Shown here piece after piece: positions 41,060 to 49,006 of a stretch of DNA of 64,000 nt (the stretch's first letter is position 1; every line of letters begins with the position of its first letter). Source of the DNA: Hyphobacterium marinum. Lineage in GTDB: Bacteria > Pseudomonadota > Alphaproteobacteria > Caulobacterales > Maricaulaceae. Location: positions 744,001 through 808,000 of the forward strand of contig NZ_JAZDRO010000001.1 of NCBI RefSeq assembly GCF_036330325.1, written 5' to 3'. Under the pieces are notes generated by a model. The model ran no database searches. It was not told where the DNA came from and saw nothing but the letters and a program-made list of their open reading frames with translations. The translations under genes and the position numbers were made by a program.

Positions 41060-42354
41060 ACGCGGCCACCAAGCTGGCGCGTTCAGGCGCGCTGACCCTG
41101 GACTGGATCGACCCTGCGACCGCATTTGCGGCCCTGGAATCCGAACCCTTCTCACTGCTGCTGCATGGCGGAGCCGAGCCGTCCCGCATCTATGCCTTCC
41201 CGCAGGCGCGGATCGAGACCGACATCCCGCGCGGCGGTTTTGACCGGTTTGCACAAGAGATACGCTCTAGCCTGGCTACCGGCTGCGAGGCCGCCGGTCT
41301 GTTTGCCTATGAGTGCGGCGGCGCGTTCGAGGCGGTGCCGCGCGCGGGGGGAAGCCGTTGGCCGGATGCCGCCTTCGGTCTTTATCCGGCCTGGGCCGAG
41401 TTCGATCCGGCGGCCCGCACGGTCACGGTCTATGGGCGGCCCGATGCGGCCAGTACGCTGGCCGGTGCGCTGTCCGGAGGTATCGCATCTCCTGTCGTGA
41501 CACCCGGTCCGGCGACATGGTCGGCCCGCTGGAGCCGCGAACGATACCTGGATTCCTGTGATCGCATCATCGGCCATGTCCGCGCGGGCGACATCTACCA
41601 GGCCAACCTTTCGCAGGGCTTTGATGTCGACCTGGGCACCGGCGATACGCCTTGGGCGGCGTTCCGCCGGCTCATCGCCGCCAGTCCCGCGCCCCGCAGC
41701 GCCTATTTCCGGCTCGATGCGGATCGGGTGGTGATGACGAACTCGCCCGAGACTTTCCTGACGCTCCGCGATGGACAGCTCGTCTCACGTCCGATCAAGG
41801 GAACGCGCCCGCGCGGGTCCACGCCTGAGGCCGACCGCGCCGCAGCCGGGGCGCTGTCCCGCAGCGCAAAGGACCGGGCGGAAAACCTGATGATTGTCGA
41901 TCTTGTCCGCCATGATCTCGCACGGGTCTGCGAGGCCGGCAGTGTGCGCGTCCCGGTCCTGTGTGAACCGGTTCCGTATGCCAATGTCCATCACCTTGTC
42001 TCGACCGTCGCGGGGCAACTCAGACCCGGCCTCGACGCCCTGGATGCCATCGCGGCCGCTTTTCCACCGGGGTCGATTACCGGCGCGCCGAAAATCCGCG
42101 CCATGGAGATCATCGCTGCCGAGGAGGGCGAGGCGCGCGGACCCTATTGCGGCACCCTGGGGTGGATCGGCGCGGGCGGTGCGGCGATGGACCTCAATGT
42201 GATGATCCGAACCGCTGCACTGCACCGGGACGGGCAAAGCTGGACAGCCGGTATCCGGTCCGGGGGGGCGATCACGATCGGCTCGGACCCCGCCGACGAG
42301 TATGACGAGACACTGGCCAAGGCCTCGGCGCTGCGACAGGCGTTCGCGCCATGA
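41056..42354 (+). CDS. pabB: Aminodeoxychorismate synthase component I
   Basis: A 432-residue chorismate-binding enzyme for p-aminobenzoate, the precursor of folate. The C-terminal half holds RAGDIYQANLSQ, FLTLRDGQLVSRPIKGTRPRG (in two parts), NLMIVDLVRHDLARV, PYANVHHLVSTV and FPPGSITGAPKIRAMEII, all typical of PabB/TrpE. PIKGT at the shift point, rather than TrpE's PIAGT, favours PabB, as does the following pabC. The N-terminal domain is reduced. GTG start overlaps the phosphatase stop; its stop overlaps pabC (ATGA). The glutaminase partner pabA is not in the window. Confidence 0.92.
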   Translation: MNAATKLARSGALTLDWIDPATAFAALESEPFSLLLHGGAEPSRIYAFPQARIETDIPRGGFDRFAQEIRSSLATGCEAAGLFAYECGGAFEAVPRAGGSRWPDAAFGLYPAWAEFDPAARTVTVYGRPDAASTLAGALSGGIASPVVTPGPATWSARWSRERYLDSCDRIIGHVRAGDIYQANLSQGFDVDLGTGDTPWAAFRRLIAASPAPRSAYFRLDADRVVMTNSPETFLTLRDGQLVSRPIKGTRPRGSTPEADRAAAGALSRSAKDRAENLMIVDLVRHDLARVCEAGSVRVPVLCEPVPYANVHHLVSTVAGQLRPGLDALDAIAAAFPPGSITGAPKIRAMEIIAAEEGEARGPYCGTLGWIGAGGAAMDLNVMIRTAALHRDGQSWTAGIRSGGAITIGSDPADEYDETLAKASALRQAFAP

Positions 42355-43160
42355 CTGTCCGCGTCCTTGATCGCGGACGCTGGCGGGACTTCCGTCCCGG
42401 CGACCTCCCGCCTGACGACAGGGGGCTGGCGCTGGGTGACGGCGTGTTCGAAACCTTCAGGGCGAGCGCGGGCGGGATCAGGCGATCCGACGCGCATGCA
42501 GACCGCCTGGCGGCGGCCTGTGAAGCGCTGGACCTGCCCATGCCGGACTGGTCGGATATCGTTTCCGAATCACGGCGTCTGGCCGCTGCAGGGTCCCACA
42601 TCATGCGGGTGACGCTCACCCGCGGATCCGGACCGCGCGGCCTGGCGCCCATACCGGACGCGAGCGGCCTGGTCATGCTGACCGGCAGCCCGTGGAGCCC
42701 GTCTCGGAAGAGCCTGGTCCTGCATCTCTCCTCCCTGCGTCGATCGCCAGACAGCCTGTCTGCGCGGCACAAGACAATCAGCTATGCCGACAACGCCGCG
42801 GCGCGACGGGAAGCGGACGCTGCCGGAGCCGGCATGGCACTCCTGCTGACGAGCTCAGGGGCGGTTTCCGGCGCAGATTGCGCCAATGTCTTCGCCCTGC
42901 GTGGCGGCGTGTTGCGAACGCCGTCCACGGCTTGCGCAATCCGGCCTGGTGTCACGCGGGAGGTGGTCCTCGGCCTGGCGCGGGAGGCGGGTCTGGCTGT
43001 CGAAGAGGGCGATTATGCGCCGGACGACTTTCTCGATGCCGATGCGCTCTTCGTCACCAATGCGGCGATGGGAATCGTTGCCGTCTCACAGTGTGGCAGC
43101 CGGCATTTCGATACAGGGCAGGCCGGCTTGGCGGCCTTGCAACAGGCGGAAGCCGGCTAA
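42351..43160 (+). CDS. pabC: Aminodeoxychorismate lyase (class IV PLP enzyme)
   Basis: A 269-residue branched-chain-aminotransferase-fold enzyme that releases pyruvate from aminodeoxychorismate to give p-aminobenzoate. GLALGDGVFETFRA at the N terminus, SARHKTISYADNAAARREA with the PLP Lys, and FALRGGVLRTPSTACAI followed by GVTREVVLGLA are family features; LFVTNAAMGIVAV is the C-terminal loop. It overlaps pabB by ATGA and converges on the pilus gene with a 4-bp overlap. Confidence 0.9.
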   Translation: MTVRVLDRGRWRDFRPGDLPPDDRGLALGDGVFETFRASAGGIRRSDAHADRLAAACEALDLPMPDWSDIVSESRRLAAAGSHIMRVTLTRGSGPRGLAPIPDASGLVMLTGSPWSPSRKSLVLHLSSLRRSPDSLSARHKTISYADNAAARREADAAGAGMALLLTSSGAVSGADCANVFALRGGVLRTPSTACAIRPGVTREVVLGLAREAGLAVEEGDYAPDDFLDADALFVTNAAMGIVAVSQCGSRHFDTGQAGLAALQQAEAG

Positions 43161-43696
43161 CCGCGGCTGACCACCAGCGACTGGCGCGGACGCAGGTAGA
43201 AGGTCTCGTCGATATCATATTGCCCGAGGCCGATTTCGGCGAAGGGAGCGTCGTAAAGATAATTGACCTCGACCATGATCACCGACCGCCCCGGAAACAG
43301 GATACCGCCCGGCGTGGCAACGGCGGAGCCGGGAGCCAGGGGTGTCATGCCTGACGCATCGCTCCAGTCGACTTCGACATCCCCGGTCAAATTCATCGAC
43401 ACGCTGGTAATCCGGACCGAGAAACGCGCCGGGTCGTTGGGCGCGATGATGGCCGCACCCGCATTGAGGATGTTTTCCATCTCGTCATCGGTGACGACGT
43501 CGTCCTGGGCCACCAGGTCGGCCAGCGCGCTGGCTGCGGCGGTCACCTTGCGGTCAACGGACAGCGCGAGGCTGACTTCCATCATGCCGAGATAGAACAG
43601 AACCATGACAGGCGCGATGAGGGCGAATTCGACCGCCGAAACGCCACTCTGGTCACCGGACGCCCGGCGCAGGAAGGATCGAAGCGCGGGTATCAT
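43157..43696 (-). CDS. TadE/TadF-like pseudopilin
   Basis: A 179-residue pilus-assembly protein of the TadE family. A short basic leader precedes GVSAVEFALIAPVMVLFYLG, which resembles the Flp-type prepilin site with Glu after the cleavage point. The rest is an extracytoplasmic domain. It overlaps the upstream tadE by ATGA, so both minor pseudopilins are made together and should be processed by CpaA/TadV. Which one is TadE and which TadF cannot be fixed by eye. Confidence 0.88.
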   Translation of the reverse strand: MIPALRSFLRRASGDQSGVSAVEFALIAPVMVLFYLGMMEVSLALSVDRKVTAAASALADLVAQDDVVTDDEMENILNAGAAIIAPNDPARFSVRITSVSMNLTGDVEVDWSDASGMTPLAPGSAVATPGGILFPGRSVIMVEVNYLYDAPFAEIGLGQYDIDETFYLRPRQSLVVSRG

Positions 43697-44220
43697 TCGT
43701 TGAAAGGCTCGTTGCGGAACACGGTCGCAGCCGTAATCAGGCGGCGGTTGTCCGACATGTTGGAGAGCTGGCCGGCGAAATTCGGCAGGAAGAGCGGCCA
43801 GCTGTAATAGACGCGAACCAGGACAATGTCGCCGGCGTCGCCAGGATCGAAACCCATGTTGCCGGCATTCATATTGCCCTCGCTATCGAGAGGCGCGGTC
43901 GGCGTGATTGCGTCGAAATCCTCGAATACGGCGACTTCGAATGCCATGCGGTCACAATCGGCGACAACGGCAATCCGGTTGCAGACTTCGGTCTGGAAAG
44001 TGGCCGCGTTGCCACCGCCATTCTGAAGCTGTCCGGTGCGGATGAGGCGCGCCGATTCCAGAACAGCATTCTCGATCACGGTCGACGCGAAGAAGACCGC
44101 CGCTACTTCGATCAGCGCCATCAGGAAAAAGAAGAAGGGACCGGCAATCAGCGCAAATTCCACCGCGGTCGAGCCGCGGCGGTTTCGCCTGAAATTCTTG
44201 ATGAAGCCATGCTTGCGCAT
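43693..44220 (-). CDS. TadE-like pseudopilin
   Basis: A 175-residue protein with basic leader (KHGFIKNFRRNRRG) and the TadE helix STAVEFALIAGPFFFFLMAL, then a domain with two Cys (EVCNRIAVVADCDRM) that may form a disulfide. ATG 44220 follows AGGGG; the frame to 44364 lacks a good site. It is second in a three-gene minus-strand pilus operon, divergent from pilA. Confidence 0.88.
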   Translation of the reverse strand: MRKHGFIKNFRRNRRGSTAVEFALIAGPFFFFLMALIEVAAVFFASTVIENAVLESARLIRTGQLQNGGGNAATFQTEVCNRIAVVADCDRMAFEVAVFEDFDAITPTAPLDSEGNMNAGNMGFDPGDAGDIVLVRVYYSWPLFLPNFAGQLSNMSDNRRLITAATVFRNEPFNE

Positions 44221-44299
44221 GATCTGCCCCTTCTGCCGTCCGGGACAGATTGCACGCATCGCACTTAAACCTGCGTAAAAGGGCGTGGTGAACGCGGTG

Positions 44300-44776
44300 T
44301 TACTCGTCGCTTCCGCCAGCCAGGGCATCGCTGCCTTCCGACGCCGCCACCGCGTCCTGGGCAAGCTGGATACGGGTCTGCTGCTGGCTGGTCACCCGAT
44401 CAAATGTATCCGCGTCGTCGCCGACGGCGGCCACGGCGTCACAACCCTGGCCGCAGGCATAGGTCGTGCGGTTCATTCCGCGCTGGACGACGACCTGGCC
44501 GCGCCGGGCCGAGCCGACAACAATATCGTCTGCGAAGATCACGCGGCCGCGCCGGTCGAGCGCAATGATATTCGTGCGGCCCGCCATCTTCCCGGTGACG
44601 ATCAGGGTCGAGCGGTCATGGATGACCGCGTCGGCGATGGCCGGATTACCGATAATGATGGTCGCGGCGGGAGCCGGGAGCCGGACCACGTCGGCATGCT
44701 CCACATCGACATAGCGGTCGTCAGCCCAAGCCGGGGCCGCGGTGGCGATGAGAGCTGCGAGCAAGAGGGCGCGCAT
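44300..44776 (-). CDS. Small secreted protein with pilus/secretin N-terminal domain
   Basis: A 158-residue protein: signal peptide ending PAWAD, then a domain like the N terminus of CpaC secretins (RLPAPAATIIIGNPAIADAV, LIVTGKMAGRTNIIALDRRG). The same pattern is in CpaC in this window (VIHLPVDAADVLVTNPEIAD). A unique tail follows with two Cys (TYACGQGCDA) and an acidic, Gln-rich end. It lacks any secretin channel. It may cap or guide the pilus channel; its role is not known to me. GGAGA precedes the ATG. Confidence 0.82.
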   Translation of the reverse strand: MRALLLAALIATAAPAWADDRYVDVEHADVVRLPAPAATIIIGNPAIADAVIHDRSTLIVTGKMAGRTNIIALDRRGRVIFADDIVVGSARRGQVVVQRGMNRTTYACGQGCDAVAAVGDDADTFDRVTSQQQTRIQLAQDAVAASEGSDALAGGSDE

Positions 44777-44930
44777 GGGCGTGTCTCCGGTACAAGAATA
44801 CGAGCCACAGCAAACGCCCTGCGCGTGAAGACTTTCTAAACGAAGAGAGTGGGATGCGCTGGACCGGACTCTATAGTGTAGATAGGTCCATTCTCAGGCC
44901 GGAAACCGGGCATTTCCTGTAAACCAATAA

Positions 44931-44948
44931 TTAAGCATGGCTTTTTAC
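44931..44948 (+). promoter_or_regulatory. Candidate CtrA-type site before pilA
   Basis: TTAAGCATGGCTTTTTAC approximates the CtrA box TTAA-N7-TTAA(C), with the second half degenerate. In Caulobacter pilA is a direct CtrA target, which is why I looked here. The 279-bp gap also contains GACTC (a GANTC methylation site) near 44867. This is weak by sequence alone. Confidence 0.3.
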
Positions 44949-45055
44949 CGGATCGAAACGCTCACCGTGTTTTATTCACGTTGCTCGGGAGAGGTCGGGA
45001 CTGACTTGAACTCCCAAGAGTGGATGTGTGGCTAGCTAACACGGGGAGTAAACCC

Positions 45056-45214
45056 ATGAAATTCGTTTCACGCTTCTTCAAAGACGAGTCTGGCGCGACC
45101 GCGATCGAATACGGTCTGATTGCCGCCCTGATCGCCGTTGTCATCATCGGTGCCGTGACGGCGCTGGGTACCGGCGTTCGCGACAACATGCAGACGGTTG
45201 CCGACGCGATCTAA
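45056..45214 (+). CDS. pilA: Flp/PilA pilin
   Basis: The 52-residue major pilin of the Tad pilus. The leader KFVSRFFKDESG precedes the cleavage site and the Flp motif ATAIEYGLIAALIAVVIIG, with Glu at +5 and the Tyr beside it. ATG 45056 follows GGGGAG. A strong terminator 32 bp on gives a monocistronic, abundant message. Confidence 0.95.
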   Translation: MKFVSRFFKDESGATAIEYGLIAALIAVVIIGAVTALGTGVRDNMQTVADAI

Positions 45215-45246
45215 TCGCGACGACAAGACTTTCGTCTACGCGACAA

Positions 45247-45274
45247 GGGCCGCCCGGAAACGGGCGGCCCTTTT
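45247..45274 (+). terminator. Strong intrinsic terminator of pilA
   Basis: GGGCCGCCCG (45247-45256) pairs perfectly with CGGGCGGCCC (45261-45270) over a GAAA loop and is followed by TTTT. It separates pilA from the cpa operon. Confidence 0.92.
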
Positions 45275-45364
45275 CCGTTTCCGGTGCGCTTTTCCCGCGC
45301 GCGCCAACCAGACGTTAAGCCTGTTTGGCTAGACAGTCGGTTCGATGCCTTGCTGGAGTGATCC

Positions 45365-45871
45365 ATGACCGCCACGATGATCCCGGTTCTTGCCTTTGCC
45401 TTCCTGATGACGCTCGCCGCCCTGAAGGATGCGATGAGCTTCACCATCCCGAACTGGCTCTCGGGCGCGGTCGCGCTAGTCTTTCCTCTGGCCGCGGCCC
45501 TCATGGGAATTGGCTGGGCCGAGTTCGGTCTTCACCTCGCGGTGGGTGTCGGCGCGCTGGTTCTCGGGATGGCGCTTTATGCACCAGGCTGGATCGGTGG
45601 CGGCGATGCCAAGCTGATCGCCGCGGCCGCGCTGTGGTTTGGCTGGCCGGACGCTGTCATCTTCCTGGGAAAGTCTGCACTGATGGGCGGTGCCCTCGCT
45701 GTGACGCTCCTGATGCTGCGCCGGATCGTGCCCGCGACGCGTTTGTCGGCGGGATGGGTGGCACGGACGCCCCTCGCCGAAGGCGCACCGGCTCCCTACG
45801 GAATTGCGCTCGCAGCCGGTGCACTTTGGACCCTGCCGGGCAGCGCGTTGTTAACCACTGTTGGCCTCTGA
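45365..45871 (+). CDS. cpaA: Prepilin peptidase CpaA/TadV
   Basis: A 168-residue inner-membrane aspartic protease that cleaves Flp prepilin and the TadE-like pseudopilins. The two catalytic Asp lie in AALKDAMSFTIPNWLS and IGGGDAKLIAAAALWFG (the GxGD motif); the rest is hydrophobic helices. It lacks the N-terminal methylase domain of GspO/PilD. ATG follows GGAG. Confidence 0.93.
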   Translation: MTATMIPVLAFAFLMTLAALKDAMSFTIPNWLSGAVALVFPLAAALMGIGWAEFGLHLAVGVGALVLGMALYAPGWIGGGDAKLIAAAALWFGWPDAVIFLGKSALMGGALAVTLLMLRRIVPATRLSAGWVARTPLAEGAPAPYGIALAAGALWTLPGSALLTTVGL

Positions 45872-45993
45872 AGGCTATCTGTCTGGGATTTCACAGGACT
45901 TCCCCGGCATTCGGGTCGCAGTGTTAACGCGCCCTTGAGAAATTCCGCGTCTCCTGCCGCTTGAACACGTGCGTGCCAAGGGGATTCGCGCCA

Positions 45994-46830
45994 ATGAACG
46001 CCGCCCGAATTTTAATACTCGTCGCCGCCGGTGTCGCGGCCATTGCCGCGGCCTATTTCGTCTATCGGTCATCGTCGGGCAGTCAGCCGCAAGCTGTTGT
46101 CGAACAAAGGGAAGTCGCGCCTACCGTCCGGGTTCTGTCGGCCCGGAATGACCTGGTCACCGGGTCCCGGGTGGCGGCCAGCGATCTCTACTGGCAGGCC
46201 TGGCCGGAGGAAGCGGTGAGCCCCGCGCACATCGTCGAATCACGCAATGCCGATGCGGCGGAAACCTATGCTGGCGCGATCGTGCGTGCCGATATCGCCC
46301 AGGGCGAGCCGATTTCGCCCAATCGTCTGATCGCGACGGGCGATGCCAGCTTCATGTCCGCCATGCTCGGCCCGGGCATGCGCGCGGTCGCCGTACCGAT
46401 TTCAGCCGAGACAGGGGCGGGGGGATTCATCCTGCCCAATGACCGCGTCGATGTGATCGTGACATTCGAAGCCGAAGCCGAGGGAAATTCGCGCCGCCGC
46501 TTCTTTGTCGCCGAAACGGTCGTGGAAAATGCCCGCGTCCTGGCCATCGACCAGGCCATTGGCGGCGAGGACGAGGATGCGGTGGTCGGCTCGACCGCGA
46601 CACTGGAACTCGCGCCGGACCAGGCCCGTGCCGTCGCGCTGGCCGTGGCGCGCGGTGACATTTCACTGATGTTGCGCAGCCTGTCTGATGGGGCCGGCGG
46701 GCCACGTCTGGCGGCCTTGCCGCAGCGGCGCGATGAGCCGTCGGAGCGCGAGGTGCGCGATTTCGAGGACGATACCATCCAGGTCTATCGCTACGGCCAG
46801 GGACGTCAGGTCGCCCTGCAGGGCGATTGA
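45994..46830 (+). CDS. cpaB: Pilus assembly protein CpaB/RcpC
   Basis: A 278-residue periplasmic protein with an N-terminal membrane anchor (ILILVAAGVAAIAAAYFVY) and an SAF domain (ARNDLVTGSRVAASDLYW, GAIVRADIAQGEPIS), then the RcpC domain (MRAVAVPISAETGAGGFILP, NDRVDVIVTF). It is thought to gate the secretin with CpaC. ATG 45994 follows AGGGGA. Overlap with the next open frame suggests coupling to cpaC. Confidence 0.93.
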   Translation: MNAARILILVAAGVAAIAAAYFVYRSSSGSQPQAVVEQREVAPTVRVLSARNDLVTGSRVAASDLYWQAWPEEAVSPAHIVESRNADAAETYAGAIVRADIAQGEPISPNRLIATGDASFMSAMLGPGMRAVAVPISAETGAGGFILPNDRVDVIVTFEAEAEGNSRRRFFVAETVVENARVLAIDQAIGGEDEDAVVGSTATLELAPDQARAVALAVARGDISLMLRSLSDGAGGPRLAALPQRRDEPSEREVRDFEDDTIQVYRYGQGRQVALQGD

Positions 46831-46841
46831 TGGGGGGCGCA

Positions 46842-48305
46842 ATGAAATTCAGGACCGGAATAGCCGCGCTTCTGGCGCTCTGCGTGACGGGCGCACCCGC
46901 CATGGCGCAGGGCGAGCAGAGCTCGACCATGCAGGTTCACATCACCGCGCCGGGCAATGGTCCGGCCGCGCAGACTCTGAACCTGCCCTTCAGCAAGGCG
47001 GCGGTCATCCACCTGCCGGTCGATGCCGCGGATGTTCTCGTGACCAATCCGGAAATCGCCGACGCCGTGATTCGTACATCGCGCCGGGCCTATATCCTGG
47101 GTCAGGGCATCGGCCAGACCAATGTGTTCATCTTTGGTGCGAATGGCGAACTCATCGTCGATCTCGATATCCGTGTCGAGCGCGACATGCGCGCCCTGCA
47201 AACCTCGATCGACCGCTTTTTCCCGGATTCACGAATTCAGGTCGAGGCGATGAACAATCACATCGTCCTGTCCGGGAGCGCGCCGAGCGCATCGGCTGCG
47301 GACGGCGCGCTGCAACTGGCGCGGCGCTGGGTCGACAACCCGGAGAACGTCCTGTCCATGATCGCGGTCGAAGGCCGCCAGCAGGTGATGCTGCAGGTCC
47401 GCATCGTGGAAATGCAGCGCACCATCGTGCGCCAGCTGGGGATCAATCTGTCTGCTGCGGCCCAACTCGACGACCTCGCGGTGTCGGTGGCGACCGAACA
47501 GCAATTCTCGCTGGTTGGCCGGGCGCTGTCGGGGCTGAGCTCGAACCTGACCTATACCAATACCGGAGGCGGTGACATTTCCTCGGTCAGCGGGCTGGTC
47601 CAGGCCCTGGAGCGCGTCGGACTGGTGCGCACGCTTGCCGAACCCAATCTGACCGCGATCTCTGGTGAGTCCGCGAATTTCCTCGCCGGTGGCGGAGAGT
47701 TCCCGGTGCCGACGGGCCGAGACCGCGACGGCAATATCATCATTGAATACAAGCAGTTCGGTGTCGGCCTCGGCTTCACCCCCATGGTGTTGTCCGAAGG
47801 CCGGATTTCGCTGCGGATCTCGACCGAGGTGTCGAACCTCTCCAGCCAGGGCGCGCTGGAGCTGGGGGCCTCACAGGTCACCGACGACCAGGGCAATGTG
47901 ATCGGAACCGTGCCGGGCGTGACTATCCCTGCGCTCAACGTGACGCGCGCCGAAACGACAGTGGAATTGCCGTCCGGCGGCAGTCTCGTTCTCGCCGGCC
48001 TGATCCAGGAAGAGACGCGCCAGAATCTCGACGGTGTGCCGGGCGTTCAGAACGTACCGGTCCTGGGCGCACTGTTCCGGTCGCGCGATTTCGAAAACCA
48101 GGAGACCGAGCTGGTCGTCATCGTGACGCCGTATCTCGTCGATCCGACCAATGCCGGAAACCTGCAGACGCCGGCTGACGGTTTTGCCACGGCGAGCGAG
48201 ATCGAAACTTTCTTCTTCGGCCACATCAACCGTGTCTATGCGGTCCCCGGTGCCCATACGAACGGGCAGTCCTGGTCGGGCCCCATCGGCTTCCTGTTCG
48301 ATTAG
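46842..48305 (+). CDS. cpaC: Tad secretin CpaC/RcpA
   Basis: A 487-residue outer-membrane secretin for the Flp pilus. A signal peptide ends PAMAQ; a pilus N-terminal domain (VIHLPVDAADVLVTNPEIAD) and a BON-like segment (NHIVLSGSAPSASAADGA) precede the secretin core (VMLQVRIVEMQRTIVRQLG, LAEPNLTAISGESANFLAGG, ELPSGGSLVLAGLIQ, VPVLGALFRSRDFENQETEL, VIVTPYLV). I choose ATG 46842 with GGGGGG 5 nt upstream over 46827/46830. Confidence 0.95.
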   Translation: MKFRTGIAALLALCVTGAPAMAQGEQSSTMQVHITAPGNGPAAQTLNLPFSKAAVIHLPVDAADVLVTNPEIADAVIRTSRRAYILGQGIGQTNVFIFGANGELIVDLDIRVERDMRALQTSIDRFFPDSRIQVEAMNNHIVLSGSAPSASAADGALQLARRWVDNPENVLSMIAVEGRQQVMLQVRIVEMQRTIVRQLGINLSAAAQLDDLAVSVATEQQFSLVGRALSGLSSNLTYTNTGGGDISSVSGLVQALERVGLVRTLAEPNLTAISGESANFLAGGGEFPVPTGRDRDGNIIIEYKQFGVGLGFTPMVLSEGRISLRISTEVSNLSSQGALELGASQVTDDQGNVIGTVPGVTIPALNVTRAETTVELPSGGSLVLAGLIQEETRQNLDGVPGVQNVPVLGALFRSRDFENQETELVVIVTPYLVDPTNAGNLQTPADGFATASEIETFFFGHINRVYAVPGAHTNGQSWSGPIGFLFD

Positions 48306-48319
48306 AGGAGCAAGATCCA

Positions 48320-48988
48320 ATGCTGAAACAGTCACTTGTTCTTGCTGCGGCCGCCATCGCCCTTGCGGGCTGCTACACCATGCCCGAGGACCGCGCCGGT
48401 GCCTGGCCGCGTGCCGAGGTCCGCCAGGAGACGGCGCGCATGGATCTCCAGGTCAGCGCCGAAGAGGGCGGGATCGCCTGGGCGCAGATGGGGACGTTTT
48501 CCCAATTCGTCAATTTCTACAAATCCAATGGCCATGGTCCGTTCGTGCTGAGCTATCCGGACCGGTCGACCAATTCCCGGGTAACGGCCGCCGCGCTTCA
48601 GGAAGCGCGCGCCTTCCTCGACAGCCAGGGTATCGCGCCGCAACGCATCGCCGAAGGCGAGTACGATGCGCAGGGCCAGCCCAATGCGCCGCTGATCGTC
48701 AGCTTCATGCACTACGCCGCCGGCGTTCCCGAGGAATGCGCGCTGATGGAGTGGGAAAACGTGGCCATGGAAGTCGACAACCGCGCCCAGCCGCGTTTCG
48801 GCTGCTTCATGGCGGCGAACATGGCCGCGATGATCGGCGATCCCTACGACCTTGTCGGCCCGACCGAGACCGCGCCGCGCGATGCCGGCCGGATCGGTGT
48901 GCAGATGGACGCCTGGCGCGCTGGCGAGCGCACCGGTGCGACACGCGGTGATGACGAAAGCGGAACAGTTTCGACGGCGGTGGACTAA
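48320..48988 (+). CDS. cpaD: Tad pilus lipoprotein CpaD
   Basis: A 222-residue lipoprotein (lipobox LAGC) of the CpaD family, which binds near the cell wall and helps the secretin. FVNFYKSNGHGPFVLSYP and ECALMEWENVAMEV-type segments, and the end-conserved NRAQPRFGCFMAANMAAMI and DPYDLVGPTE, fit CpaD. GAGGAG precedes the ATG. Confidence 0.92.
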   Translation: MLKQSLVLAAAAIALAGCYTMPEDRAGAWPRAEVRQETARMDLQVSAEEGGIAWAQMGTFSQFVNFYKSNGHGPFVLSYPDRSTNSRVTAAALQEARAFLDSQGIAPQRIAEGEYDAQGQPNAPLIVSFMHYAAGVPEECALMEWENVAMEVDNRAQPRFGCFMAANMAAMIGDPYDLVGPTETAPRDAGRIGVQMDAWRAGERTGATRGDDESGTVSTAVD

Positions 48989-49006
48989 GCGGAAACGAAA
49001 ACAACA

